From: Marinobacterium_A aestuariivivens
GTDB lineage: Bacteria; Pseudomonadota; Gammaproteobacteria; Pseudomonadales; Balneatricaceae
Assembly: GCF_042661465.1 (NCBI RefSeq)
Contig: NZ_JBHSWE010000001.1
Span: 744,001 to 808,000 of the forward strand
Direction of reading: 5' to 3'
DNA length: 64,000 nucleotides
How positions within the stretch are numbered: position 1 is the first letter of the stretch; each line of letters opens with the position of its first letter. The notes beneath the pieces were generated by a model. It saw nothing but the letters and a program-made list of their open reading frames with translations. It was not told the origin of the DNA and searched no databases. Shown in pieces: positions 17,516-27,482 of the stretch. The position numbers and the translations under genes were made by a program.

Positions 17516-19162
17516 AGACCTTCTCCTTGAACGGGTTGACACCGATGCGGCGGACGGTGTCGATAAAGAGTTCGTTTTCCTGGCGATTCTCGACATAGAC
17601 CAGCAGGATCTTCTCCAGCGTATCGGCGACCTCGTCGGCGGCGACGGACTTGCCCAGCACCTTGCCCAGCGAAGCATCTTCCTTGTCGGAGCCGCCGAGG
17701 GTGATCTGGTACCAGTCCTCGCCGTTCTTGTCGACACCGAGAATGCCGATATGGCCGACATGGTGATGACCGCAGGCATTGATGCAGCCGGACATGTTCA
17801 GACGGATCTCGCCGAGATCGTACTGGTAGTCCAGGTCATCGAACTTCTCGTTGATCTGGTCGGCGATACCCAGCGTCTTGGCATTGGCCAGCGCGCAGAA
17901 GTCGCCGCCCGGGCAGACGATCATGTCGCTCAGGGTGTTGATGTTCGGGCGCGCCATATTGTGCTCGGCCAGCACCTGCCAGACCGCGTAGAGGTCGGCG
18001 TTCCTGACATCGGCCAGCACCAGGTTCTGGGTGTGGGTGACGCGGATTTCGCCCCAGCTGTATTTCTCGGCCAGATCGGCCACCACATCCATCTGCAGGT
18101 CGGTGGCATCCCCGCCGGCGCCAGCATGGGCTTCAGCGACACGACCACGCCGCGATAGCCCGCGACCTTGTGCTCAACGGTGTTCTTCTCGTACCAGACA
18201 CGGAAACCGCTGTCGGCCTCGAGCTTGCCGGCGAGGCTCTGGTCGGACGCAGCGGACGCATCGTAGTCGAACGGCCTGAAGAAGCTCTGCACGCGCTCGA
18301 TCTCTTCGACGGGCAGTTTCAGTTCCGGCTGTTCGGCCTTGATCTGCTCCCACTCCGCCTCGACCAGGCGCGCGAATTCCTCGGCCCCCAGGGCCTGCAC
18401 CAGAATCTTGATGCGGGCCTTGTACTTGTTGTCGCGGCGTCCCTTGAGGTTGTAGACACGCAGGATCGCCTCGAGGTAGGACAGCAGGTCCTCCCGCGGC
18501 AGGAATTCGCGGATCGTCTTGCCGATCATCGGGGTACGGCCCAGGCCGCCGCCGACCAGCACCTCGAAACCGACTTCACCGGCGTCGTTCTTCACCAGGT
18601 GCAGCCCGATGTCGTGGACCTGGGACGCGGCGCGGTCCTCCGGACCTCCGGTCACCGCCATCTTGAACTTGCGCGGCAGGTAGGCGAATTCCGGGTGGAA
18701 GGTCGACCACTGGCGAATCAGTTCGCAGTACGGACGCGGATCCTCGATCTCACTGGCGTTGATGCCGGCGAAATGGTCGGTGGTGGTGTTGCGAATGCAG
18801 TTGCCCGAGGTCTGAATGGCGTGCATCTGCACTTCGGCGAGTTCCGCCAGGATATCGGGCACGTCTTCCAGCTTCGGCCAGTTGAACTGGATGTTGGTAC
18901 GGGTCGTGAAGTGGCCATAGCCCTTGTCGTAGGTGCGGGCAATGTGCGCGAGCTTGCGCAACTGTTGCGACGACAACAGCCCATACGGGATCGCGACACG
19001 CAGCATCGGCGCATGGCGCTGGATGTACAGGCCGTTCATCAGGCGCAACGGCAGGAATTCTTCATCGGGCAGTTCGCCCGCCAGGAAACGGCGAGTCTGG
19101 TCGCGAAACTGGGCGACGCGGTCATCGACCACTTTCTGATCTACTTCGTTATATAAATACAT
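17499..19162 (-). CDS. cysI: Sulfite reductase hemoprotein CysI, one apparent frameshift
   Basis: 554 residues after correction, the length of the Pseudomonas-type single-subunit nitrite/sulfite reductase. Two ferredoxin-like half domains and two siroheme/[4Fe-4S] domains are present. The cluster ligands are in CPGGDFC and SGCINACGHHH near the C-terminus. It reduces sulfite to sulfide with six electrons. The frame breaks at the C-run 18110-18113, where one more base restores LAPAGGDATDLQMDVVADLAEKYSW. It is transcribed first, ahead of DUF934 and cysH. Siroheme comes from the nearby cysG. Confidence 0.92.
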
Positions 19163-19214
19163 GCTCCAACACCTTGCCTGGCGGCGGCGCCGCCATTCAC
19201 CTCAAATTCTGTGG

Positions 19215-19416
19215 ACATTGACCCGGCTTGTCCGGGTCAATCCTGTAATGCATGGATGCATCACCATTGGTCGAAGACCAATGCGAGCCCTTGACATAAA
19301 ATTGCTCCTGCATTTTTTGCATACAGGCCATCCATGGCCTTCAAAATCAAGGGATTTCGCAAAATTCCGCCCGATTTTCAAGGGCGGCCATCCAACAGGC
19401 AAGGATGCCTGTTGGG
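19215..19416. repeat. Cluster of consecutive hairpins
   Basis: About 200 bp between cysI and the TauE gene carry at least five perfect stems in a row: TTGACCCGG/CCGGGTCAA (19218-19240), CATTGGTC/GACCAATG (19265-19283), AGGCCAT/ATGGCCT (19325-19340), CCGCCC/GGGCGG (19367-19387) and CCAACAGGCA/TGCCTGTTGG (19392-19415). The last stem extends to 15 pairs with one wobble (19387-19420). A 66-codon frame on the minus strand spans it, but its sequence is dictated by the stems. It looks like a multi-hairpin repeat element or a structured RNA. Confidence 0.7.
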
Positions 19417-19434
19417 TGGCTGGTCAAAAGCCGA

Positions 19435-20220
19435 TCAGCCCGCGAGTACGAAACGCAGTCCGATCGCAAACAGAATGGAACCCATGATCGGCTGCATCAC
19501 CTTGGGCGAGAGCCGCACCCCGACATGACTGCCCAGAAAAACCCCCGGCAGCGAACCGGCGAGCAAGTATATCAGCAGTGACAGGTCGACATTACCCATG
19601 GTGTAGTGTCCGGCCCCGGCGATGCTGGTCAGTACCACCGCATGCACCAGGTCGCTGCCGACGATTGCCGGCATGGTCATGCGCGGATACAGCAGTATCA
19701 GCATCGCCGTGCCCAGGGCACCGGCGCCGACCGACGACAGCGTTACCAGGCAGCCGAGCAACAGCCCCATCAACACCGTCGCATAGGGGCGCACGAGACG
19801 CGCCCGGTGGGCCAGCGGATGATGCTCGAAGCTCAAGGCCTTCTCGCGAATGCGATTGCGCAGAAACACCGCCACCGAGGTCAGCACCAGCGACACACCC
19901 AGCGTCATGTTCATCAGCGACTCGATGCTTTCGAGCGCCTCGAGCCCCTTCAGGTAATTCAGCGTCAGCAGGCTGCCCGGAATACTGCCGGCCAGCAACA
20001 GCCCGACGACTTTCCAGTACACCATTTTCTTGCGGGCATAGGACCACATGCCGCCGAACTTGGTGATCGCGGCATAGAGCAGGTCGGTACTGACGGCGAC
20101 CACCGGGGCGATACCGAACACCACGATCAGGATCGGGGTCATCAGAGCCCCGCCGCCGATCCCGGTCAGGCCGACGATAAAGCCCACCACCAAACCTGCA
20201 AAGCTGTATGCGACTTCCAT
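19435..20220 (-). CDS. TauE/SafE (DUF81) family permease, probable sulfite/sulfur-anion exporter
   Basis: 261 residues with about eight membrane helices. The repeated glycine-rich motifs GFIVGLTGIGGGALMTPIL and LSSVGAGALGTAMLILLYP are the two internal halves of the TauE/SafE family. Members export sulfite, sulfoacetate or import/export other small organosulfur anions. The position between cysI and cysD makes control of intracellular sulfite a fair guess, but the substrate is not provable from sequence. It is divergent from cysD, and its start MEVAYSFAGL lies at the edge of a shared AT-rich regulatory gap. Confidence 0.85.
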   Translation of the reverse strand: MEVAYSFAGLVVGFIVGLTGIGGGALMTPILIVVFGIAPVVAVSTDLLYAAITKFGGMWSYARKKMVYWKVVGLLLAGSIPGSLLTLNYLKGLEALESIESLMNMTLGVSLVLTSVAVFLRNRIREKALSFEHHPLAHRARLVRPYATVLMGLLLGCLVTLSSVGAGALGTAMLILLYPRMTMPAIVGSDLVHAVVLTSIAGAGHYTMGNVDLSLLIYLLAGSLPGVFLGSHVGVRLSPKVMQPIMGSILFAIGLRFVLAG

Positions 20221-20486
20221 GCTGGCAACCCACTTCTAATAACAGGCGCCCATCATACTGATCGCCGTTTATAACGCAAAATACTAATTAGAAATTTTGT
20301 TATAACCATCAGGCAGAAGCAGAACCGGCCAGCGACGCCTTCGCATATTCCTAAAAGACATAAATGAATTTGAATTTATTCTTTTTGATTGTATGTAAAT
20401 CTCTGTAATAATGCGCCGCAAAATGGCCTGCGTGCGCAAGTGAAGCCGCGGCCCAGATTTACACCTATAAAGGAAGGGCTCGATTC
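20221..20486 (+). promoter_or_regulatory. cysD promoter and likely CysB-type control region
   Basis: A 266-bp AT-rich divergent gap. A near-perfect inverted repeat, TATAACGCAAAAT / ATTTTGTTATA, lies at about 20269-20303. A possible sigma-70 promoter is TTGATT (20385-20390) with AATAAT (20407-20412), spacer 16. AT-rich stretches with ATAA motifs are typical of CysB sites, but CysB consensus is too loose to call one. Ribosome-binding site AAGGAAGG precedes the cysD ATG at 20487. Confidence 0.5.
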
Positions 20487-21404
20487 ATGAATCAGTTGCC
20501 GGAACACCGTCTGACGCATCTAAGACAGCTGGAAGCCGAGAGCATCCACATCATCCGGGAAGTCGCCGCGAGCTTCGACAACCCGGTCATGCTCTACTCC
20601 ATCGGCAAGGACTCGTCCGTGATGCTGCACCTGGCCCGCAAGGCCTTCTATCCGGGCAAGCCGCCGTTTCCGCTGATGCACATCGACACCACCTGGAAGT
20701 TCCGGGAAATGATCGAGTTCCGCGACCGCATGGCCGAGAAAGCCGGCATGGACCTGATCGTCCATATCAACCCCGAAGGCGTCGAGATGGGCATCAGCCC
20801 CTTCGTCCACGGCTCCAAGAAGCACACCGATATCATGAAGACCCAGGGCCTGAAACAGGCACTGGACAAGTACAAGTTCGATGCAGCCTTCGGCGGCGCC
20901 CGTCGCGATGAAGAGAAGTCCCGCGCCAAGGAGCGCGTGTTCTCGTTCCGCGACAAGCACCACCGCTGGGATCCGAAAAACCAGCGCCCGGAGCTCTGGA
21001 ACATCTTCAACACCCGTATCGACAAGGGCGAGAGCATCCGCGTCTTCCCGCTGTCGAACTGGACCGAACTGGATATCTGGCAGTACATCTACCTCGAGCA
21101 GATCGAGATCGTGCCGCTGTACTACTCCGCCCTGCGCCCTGTGGTCGAGCGCGACGGCATGCAGATCATGGTCGACGACGACCGCCTGCCGCTGAGCCCG
21201 GGCGAAGAGCCGGTGATGAAGAAAGTCCGCTTCCGCACCCTGGGCTGCTACCCGCTGACCGGCGCCGTCGAGTCCGAGGCCGATACCCTGCCGGAGATCA
21301 TCCAGGAAATGCTGCTCACCACCACCTCGGAACGCCAGGGCCGCGCCATCGACCACGACAGCGCGGGATCGATGGAGCAGAAGAAGATGGAAGGATATTT
21401 CTGA
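20487..21404 (+). CDS. cysD: Sulfate adenylyltransferase subunit 2 CysD
   Basis: 305 residues, full length and intact. It carries the PP-loop of ATP-pyrophosphatases (LYSIGKDSSVMLHL) and the conserved GGARRDEEKSRAKER and FPLSNWTELDIWQYI segments. With the GTPase CysN it makes APS from sulfate and ATP. It is followed after 221 bp, including a REP-like repeat, by cysN. The AAGGAAGG ribosome-binding site gives a clear start. Confidence 0.97.
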   Translation: MNQLPEHRLTHLRQLEAESIHIIREVAASFDNPVMLYSIGKDSSVMLHLARKAFYPGKPPFPLMHIDTTWKFREMIEFRDRMAEKAGMDLIVHINPEGVEMGISPFVHGSKKHTDIMKTQGLKQALDKYKFDAAFGGARRDEEKSRAKERVFSFRDKHHRWDPKNQRPELWNIFNTRIDKGESIRVFPLSNWTELDIWQYIYLEQIEIVPLYYSALRPVVERDGMQIMVDDDRLPLSPGEEPVMKKVRFRTLGCYPLTGAVESEADTLPEIIQEMLLTTTSERQGRAIDHDSAGSMEQKKMEGYF

Positions 21405-21408
21405 CGAA

Positions 21409-21488
21409 GTAGGAGCGCCGCCCCGGTGCGAACGGGGGTTGATCCGGCACCGCGCCACAACCCTTCGCCGCGAGGGCGCGGCTCCTAC
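21409..21488. repeat. REP-like inverted pair, GTAGGAGC family (copy 3)
   Basis: GTAGGAGCGCCGCCCCGGTGCG on the left and CGCGAGGGCGCGGCTCCTAC on the right. It sits inside the cysD-cysN operon, so it is probably transcribed and could shape relative message stability. Confidence 0.82.
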
Positions 21489-21625
21489 AACGACATGCAG
21501 CAAAGAACCTGGCGCTGTTCCGGTATTTAACACCCGATACAGCCCACGCTGAACAAGATCCGCGAGCCCTGAACGCCGGCACCTGCCGCTTGGGGCTTGC
21601 CGCTAAAAGCCTGGAGCTTTAAGAA

Positions 21626-23350
21626 ATGAGTCATCAAAGCGACCTGATCGCCACCGATATCGAAGCCTATCTGGCACAGCACGAGAACAAGGAACTGCTG
21701 CGGTTTCTGACCTGCGGCAGCGTCGACGACGGCAAGTCGACACTGATCGGCCGGCTGCTGCACGATTCCAAGATGATCTACGAGGATCAGTTGGCGGCGA
21801 TTCAGTCCGACAGCAAGAAGGTCGGCACCACCGGCGACGAGATCGACCTGGCGCTGCTGGTCGACGGCCTGCAGGCGGAGCGCGAGCAGGGCATCACCAT
21901 CGACGTGGCCTACCGCTACTTTTCCACCGCCAGGCGCAAGTTCATCATCGCCGATACCCCGGGGCACGAGCAGTACACCCGCAACATGGCGACCGGCGCC
22001 TCCACCTGCGACCTGGCGATCATCCTGATCGACGCCCGTCACGGCGTCCAGGTGCAGACCAAGCGCCACAGCTTCATCGTATCCCTGCTGGGCATCAAGC
22101 ATGTCATCGTCGCGGTCAACAAGATGGACCTGGTCGATTTCAGCGAAGAGCGCTTCGAGCAGATCAAGGCCGACTATCTCGACTTCACCAAGTCGCTGAA
22201 TCTGCCGGACATTGAATTCGTGCCGCTGTCGGCGCTCAAGGGCGACAACGTCGTGACCCTGTCGGAGAAGTCCCCCTGGTACCAGGGCGAGCCGCTGATG
22301 AGCCTGCTCGAGTCGATCGAGATCGCCAACGACGCCAACTTCGACGAGCTGCGTTTCCCGGTCCAGTACGTCAACCGTCCGCACCTGGACTTCCGCGGTT
22401 ACTGCGGCACCCTGACCGCCGGCACCGTCAAGCCCGGCGACGCCGTTACCGTGCTGCCGTCGGGCAAGTCGAGCAGGGTCAAGTCGATCGTCACCTTCGA
22501 CGGCGACCTGGACGAGGCCTTCCCGCCGATGTCGGTCACCCTGACGCTGGAAGACGAGATCGATATTTCCCGCGGCGATATTCTCGTGCCGAGCGACAAG
22601 GTACCCGATGTCACCAGCCGCTTCGATGCGATGGTGGTCTGGATGGCCGAGGCGGAACTGGTGCCGGGCCGGACCTACGACATCAAGCTCGCGACCCAGA
22701 CCGTCGCCGGCGGCATCAGCCATATCCGCCACCGCATCGACGTCAACACCCTGGAGCAGTCGCCTGCGACCAGTCTGGGCCTCAACGAGATCGCCCGCTG
22801 CGAACTGAGCGTCGAGCGCCCGATCATCGCCGATGACTATCGCCAGCATGCAGGCACCGGCTCCTTCATCATCGTCGACCGGCTGAGCAATGCCACCGTG
22901 GCCGCCGGCATGATCGTCGCCGACGGCCAGCAGACGCTGCTCGAGGATATCGATGTCGTCAGCGCCGAGCCGCTGGTGAGCCGCGCCGACAAGGAGCGCC
23001 GCTACGGTCAGCGCGCCGGCGTCGTCGCCGTCAGTGGCGGCAGCGAGGAAGCCCGCGCCCAGCTGCTCTTTACCGCCGAGAAGCGTCTGTTCGACGCCGG
23101 CCGCGCGGTGGCGGTACTGAACAGCCGGACACTGCCGGCGTCGCTGCAGCCGAACCTGGCCGAAACGGCCCAGCTGCTGGCCAACAACGGCCTGGTGGTG
23201 CTGGTCGAAGGTGTCACGGAGCTGCCCGGCGCGCTGAGCGTCGACCTCAACGGCCAGAGCGGTGACCTGCGCATCAACAGCGAGGCGCAGAGCCCGGCCG
23301 AACAGGTCAAGGCCCTGCTGGCACTGCTCAAGGCCCACGCGCTGGCATAA
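21626..23350 (+). CDS. cysN: Sulfate adenylyltransferase subunit 1 CysN with degenerate C-terminal APS-kinase-like domain
   Basis: 574 residues, about 100 longer than CysN alone (about 475) and shorter than the CysNC fusion (about 630). Residues 1-455 form an EF-Tu-like GTPase: GSVDDGKST (G1), DTPGHEQYT (G3) and NKMD (G4). From about 462 the tail KERRYGQRAGVVAVSGGSEE starts where the APS kinase domain of CysNC would begin. The kinase P-loop (GLSGSGKST in active enzymes) is replaced, so APS kinase activity is not expected. This agrees with the APS-type CysH in the window. Confidence 0.9.
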   Translation: MSHQSDLIATDIEAYLAQHENKELLRFLTCGSVDDGKSTLIGRLLHDSKMIYEDQLAAIQSDSKKVGTTGDEIDLALLVDGLQAEREQGITIDVAYRYFSTARRKFIIADTPGHEQYTRNMATGASTCDLAIILIDARHGVQVQTKRHSFIVSLLGIKHVIVAVNKMDLVDFSEERFEQIKADYLDFTKSLNLPDIEFVPLSALKGDNVVTLSEKSPWYQGEPLMSLLESIEIANDANFDELRFPVQYVNRPHLDFRGYCGTLTAGTVKPGDAVTVLPSGKSSRVKSIVTFDGDLDEAFPPMSVTLTLEDEIDISRGDILVPSDKVPDVTSRFDAMVVWMAEAELVPGRTYDIKLATQTVAGGISHIRHRIDVNTLEQSPATSLGLNEIARCELSVERPIIADDYRQHAGTGSFIIVDRLSNATVAAGMIVADGQQTLLEDIDVVSAEPLVSRADKERRYGQRAGVVAVSGGSEEARAQLLFTAEKRLFDAGRAVAVLNSRTLPASLQPNLAETAQLLANNGLVVLVEGVTELPGALSVDLNGQSGDLRINSEAQSPAEQVKALLALLKAHALA

Positions 23351-23372
23351 TCACCGCCCACGCCGCGCAACT

Positions 23373-23416
23373 CCCAGGCCCGGGTGCAGTTCGCTGCCCC
23401 GGGCCTTGGTTTTGGG
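23373..23416 (+). terminator. Probable terminator after cysN
   Basis: Stem AGGCCCGGG / CCCGGGCCT around a loop containing TTCGC, followed by TGGTTTTGGG. The T tract is short. The stem begins 25 bp after the cysN stop codon. Confidence 0.75.
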
Positions 23417-23587
23417 CCAAGAGCGTAGGGTTGTGGCCCGTTAAAATGGTTGCGGACCTTACCGCAGGCGCCGCAATCCGGTAAAATTTGGCCCGCTGCT
23501 TTTATCGGCTGATCGAAAATCGACCAGCCTTCACGACCTGGACGGACCAAGGAACGGTATGTTTATACCGGCTTATTAGGCATCGCG

Positions 23588-24169
23588 ATGACGGAATTTC
23601 TGCTTATTCTGATCAGCACCGTGCTGGTGAACAACTTCGTACTGGTGCAGTTTCTTGGACTCTGTCCGTTCATGGGCGTGTCCAACAAGCTGGAAACCGC
23701 GATGGGCATGTCGCTGGCGACCACCTTCGTGCTGACCCTCTCGTCCGTCTGCAGCTACCTGGTCTACAGCTATCTGCTGGCGCCGCTGGACATGGCCTTC
23801 CTCAAGACCATCTCCTTCATCCTGGTGATCGCCGTGGTGGTGCAGTTCACCGAAATGGTGGTGCGCAAGACCAGCCCGCTGCTGTACCGGGTACTGGGCA
23901 TCTTCCTGCCGCTGATCACCACCAACTGCGCGGTGCTCGGCGTCGCGCTGCTGAACATCAAGAAGATGAACGGCTTCATGGAGTCGATCGTCTATGGTTT
24001 CGGCGCCGCTGTCGGCTTCTCGCTGGCGCTGATCCTGTTTTCCGCCATTCGCGAGCGTGTCGCCGTCGCCGACGTGCCGGTACCCTTTCGCGGCGCCGCC
24101 ATCGGCATGGTCACCGCCGGGCTGATGTCGCTGGCCTTCATGGGCTTCACCGGCCTGGTTTCGTTCTGA
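23588..24169 (+). CDS. rnfA: Rnf complex subunit RnfA (membrane)
   Basis: 193 residues, intact, with six membrane helices. It starts MTEFLLILISTVLVNNFVLVQF and contains the conserved GLCPFMGVSNK and LITTNCAVLG, whose cysteines bind the membrane Fe-S centre shared with RnfE. It is part of the ion-pumping ferredoxin:NAD+ oxidoreductase (Rsx/Rnf) and is the first gene of rnfABCDGE-nth, the standard gammaproteobacterial order. RnfA and RnfE (29183) are homologous to each other. Confidence 0.96.
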   Translation: MTEFLLILISTVLVNNFVLVQFLGLCPFMGVSNKLETAMGMSLATTFVLTLSSVCSYLVYSYLLAPLDMAFLKTISFILVIAVVVQFTEMVVRKTSPLLYRVLGIFLPLITTNCAVLGVALLNIKKMNGFMESIVYGFGAAVGFSLALILFSAIRERVAVADVPVPFRGAAIGMVTAGLMSLAFMGFTGLVSF

Positions 24170-24183
24170 GCGGAGAGACAAGC

Positions 24184-24782
24184 ATGAGTGCTGTAGTTAT
24201 CGCCATTCTGGTCCTGCTTGGGCTTGCCACCGTTTTCGGTATCCTCCTCGGTTTCGCCTCGGTGCGCTTCAAGGTCGAGGGCAATCCCATCGTCGACCAG
24301 ATCGACGCCCTGCTGCCCCAGACCCAGTGCGGCCAGTGCGGCTATCCGGGCTGCCGGCCCTATGCCGAGGCGATCGCCGGCGGCGATGCGATCAACAAGT
24401 GCCCGCCGGGCGGTCAGTCCACCATCGAGGCACTGGCCGACCTGCTCGACGTCGAGGCAGTGCCGCTCGATGACGAACACGGCGAGGAAAACCGCGCTCG
24501 GTCGCCTATATCCGCGAAGACGAGTGCATCGGCTGCACCAAGTGCATCCAGGCGTGCCCGGTCGATGCGATCCTCGGCGCCGCCAAGCAGATGCATACCG
24601 TCATCGTATCCGAGTGCACCGGCTGCGACCTCTGCGTAGAACCCTGCCCGGTTGACTGTATCGACATGATCCCGATCGAGACCACCCTGAACACCTGGAA
24701 ATGGCCGGCACCGACGCCCGGCATCGAGCTGATCGCCACCGATCTCGGTCGCGGCCGGCTACAACACGGAGACGCTGCCTGA
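24184..24782 (+). CDS. rnfB: Rnf complex ferredoxin subunit RnfB, one apparent frameshift
   Basis: 199 residues after correction. An N-terminal membrane helix is followed by the CGQCGYPGC four-Cys cluster domain and then two [4Fe-4S] motifs, CIGCTKCIQACP and CTGCDLCVEPCP. The frame breaks at the A-run 24488-24491, where one more A restores EEKPRSVAYIREDECIGC. The stop TGA overlaps the ATG of rnfC. It passes electrons from the donor toward RnfC/RnfD. Confidence 0.92.
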
Positions 24783-27471
24783 TGGGCCATATCTTTGCCT
24801 TTCACGGCGGTGTCCATCCGCCCGAGAACAAGCGCCAGTCCACGCGCCTGCCGATCCGCCGCGCCGCTGCCGCAGCACCTCATTCTGCCGCTGGCGCAAC
24901 ATATCGGCGCGCCGGCCGAGCCGCTGGTGAAAGCGGGCGACCGGGTCCTCAAGGGACAGCGCATCGCCGAACCGGCCGGCCGCGTCAGTGCCGCGCTGCA
25001 TGCGCCCACCTCGGGCGTCATCACCTCGATCGGTCCCTACCCGGTGCCGCACGCCTCGGGCATGGAGGGCACCTGCATCATGCTCGAGGCCGACGGTGAG
25101 GACCGCTGGATCGAGCGCCAGGGACTGGCCGATTATCGCCGCCTGCCCAAGGCCGAGCTGATCGAGCATATCCGTCTGAGCGGCATCTCCGGCATGGGTG
25201 GCGCGGGCTTTCCGACCGACGTCAAGCTGCACCTGGGCGAACACCATATCGTCAACACCCTCGTCATCAATGCCGCCGAGTGCGAGCCCTATATCACCGC
25301 CGACGACATGCTGATGCGCGAGCGCGCCGACGAGATCCTCGCCGGCATCGAGATCATCGCGCACCTGCTGGAGCCCAGCCATGTACTGATCGGCATCGAG
25401 GACAACAAGCCCCAGGCGACCCGGGCGCTGGAAAAGGCACTCAAGGGCTGCAAGCTGAATATCGACATCCGGGTGGTGCCGACCAAATACCCGTCCGGCG
25501 GCGAGAAGCAGCTGATCAAGCTGCTGACCGATGTCGAAGTCCCGGCCGGGCGCATTCCGGCCGATGTCGGCATCGTCTGCCAGAACGTCGGTACCGCCTA
25601 TGCGATCGCCCGGGCGGTGCACCGGGGCGAACCGCTGATCTCCCGCATCGTCACCCTGACCGGCGAGGCCCTGGGTCAGCCGCAGAATTTCGAAACCCTG
25701 ATCGGGACGCCCTACCGGCTGCTGCTCGAAGCCAGCCGCGTCAACCGCAATGCCCTCTACCGCCTCGTGGTCGGCGGCCCGATGATGGGCTTTTCGGTCG
25801 ACAACGACGAGATCCCGGTGATCAAGACCACCAACTGCCTGATCGCCTCGAGCCTGGACGAAATGCCGCCGGCACCTCCGGCCCAGGAATGCATCCGCTG
25901 CGGCCTGTGCGAGCAGGTCTGCCCGGCCGAGCTGCTGCCACAGCAGCTGTACTGGTTCGCCAAGGGGCGCGAGCTGGACAAGGCGAAGCACCACAACCTG
26001 TTCGACTGCATCGAGTGCGGCGCCTGTTCCTATGTCTGCTCCAGCTATATCCCGCTGGTGCAGTATTACCGCAATGCCAAGGCCGAGATCCGCACCGAGG
26101 AGGCCGAGCAGCGCAAGGCCGAGCACGCGCGTCAGCGCTTTGAGGCACGCCGGCCCGTCTCGAGGCGGAGAAAGCCGAGAAGGAAGCGCGCCGCAAGGCC
26201 CGTGCCGAAGAGGCCGCCCGCAGCCAGGCCAAGCGCAAGGACCAGGACGCCGTCAAGACGGGCGCCGCCGCCCCGCTGGCGAAACCGATATCAAGACGCT
26301 GAAAACCGCTGCCGCCGTTGCCCGCACCAAGCTGAAGAAGGCCCAGAAGGCGGTCGACGATGCCCGCGCCGCCGAGGCCGGCGATCTGGCCGGGCTGGAA
26401 GCGGCACTGAAACAGGCGCAGCAGAAGGCCGACGCGGCGCAGCAGGCGCTGGACGCGGCCGAACGTGGCGAGGCGACGCCGGCCGGCGCCCCGGATCTGA
26501 AGCAGCTGAAGACCGCGGCGGCCGTCGCGCGCACCAAGCTCAAGCAGGCCGAGAAGGCGCTCAAGAGCGCCGAGGACAAGGGCCTCGACGGGGTCGAGGC
26601 GCTGCGCGCCACGGTGCAGGAACTGACGGCGAAAGCCGAAACCGCCCAGCGGGCCTACGAGGCCGCCGACAAGGGCGAAGGTGGCGGCGCGGATGCAGCG
26701 AAGCTGGCCGAGCTGAATGCCGACATGGAGGCCGCGAAAGCCAAGGTCGAGAAGGCTCGGAAGGCGCTCGACGACGCCATTGCCAGCGGCAGCCCGGCGG
26801 CCGAGAAGATGAAAGCCGGTGTCGAGAAGCTGCAGGGCAAATACGACGAGGCGAAAGCCGCCTGGGAACAGGCCTCGGCCGCGACCCCGGCTGTCGACAG
26901 CGCGCGCCTCGACGATCTGAAAGCCGATATGGATACGGCGCAGGCCAAGGTCGAGAAGGCGAAGAAGGCGCTCGATGACGCCATCGCCAACGGCAGTCCG
27001 GCGGCCGAGAAGATGAAGGCCGGTGTCGCGAAGCTGCAGGGCAAGTTCGAGGAGGCGCGTCAGGCCTGGCGCGATGCCGGTGGCCAGGACAGCCCCGAGG
27101 CCGCAAAACCCGACCTGAAGGCGCTGAAACAGCAGGTGTCGATCATGCGCACCAAGCTGAAAAAGGCCGAAAAGGCTCTCGAAGAGGGTGAAGGCGACGA
27201 GGCGGAGGTCCGGGAACTGCAGGAGCGTCACGATGCCGCCAGGGCAGAGCTCGATGCGGCCGAGCGCGCCCGAATCGAGGATGCGGCGGCCGCCGGTGTC
27301 GACCTCAAGCAGCTGCAGATAGACGCCGCGCTGGCCCGTGCCGCCGTCACCAAGGCCGAGCGCGCCCTCGACAAGGCGGGCGACGACGAGCGGGGCGCGC
27401 TCGAGCAGGCCCTGAAAGCCGCCAGTGCCCGCGCCGACGAACTGAACCAGACGCTCAGTCGTTTTGAATAG
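24782..27471 (+). CDS. rnfC: Rnf complex subunit RnfC with long repetitive Ala/Lys-rich tail, three apparent frameshifts
   Basis: About 896 residues after correction. The core (about 1-440) contains the Nqr1-like FMN/NADH-binding region (GGAGFPTDVKL, NAAECEPY) and two [4Fe-4S] motifs (CIRCGLCEQVCP, CIECGACSYVC). The remaining 450 residues are a charged, Ala-rich region with at least four copies of a unit like LKTAAAVARTKLKKAEKAL and twin blocks KALDDAIASGSPAAEKMKAG, predicted coiled coil. Breaks occur near 24860 (one base extra or two missing), 26147 and in 26230-26275. The tail is longer than the E. coli RsxC tail (740 residues in all). RnfC is the cytoplasmic NADH-side subunit. Confidence 0.9.
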
Positions 27472-27482
27472 GACTTGAAACA

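Noticed and set aside
19202..19402. 66-codon minus-strand frame over the hairpin cluster
   Set aside because: Its codons are dictated by the inverted repeats; no evidence of protein-level conservation can be seen.
19215..19416. Integron attC sites
   Set aside because: Stems lack the paired core sites (GTTRRRY / RYYYAAC) and no cassette genes or integrase are present.
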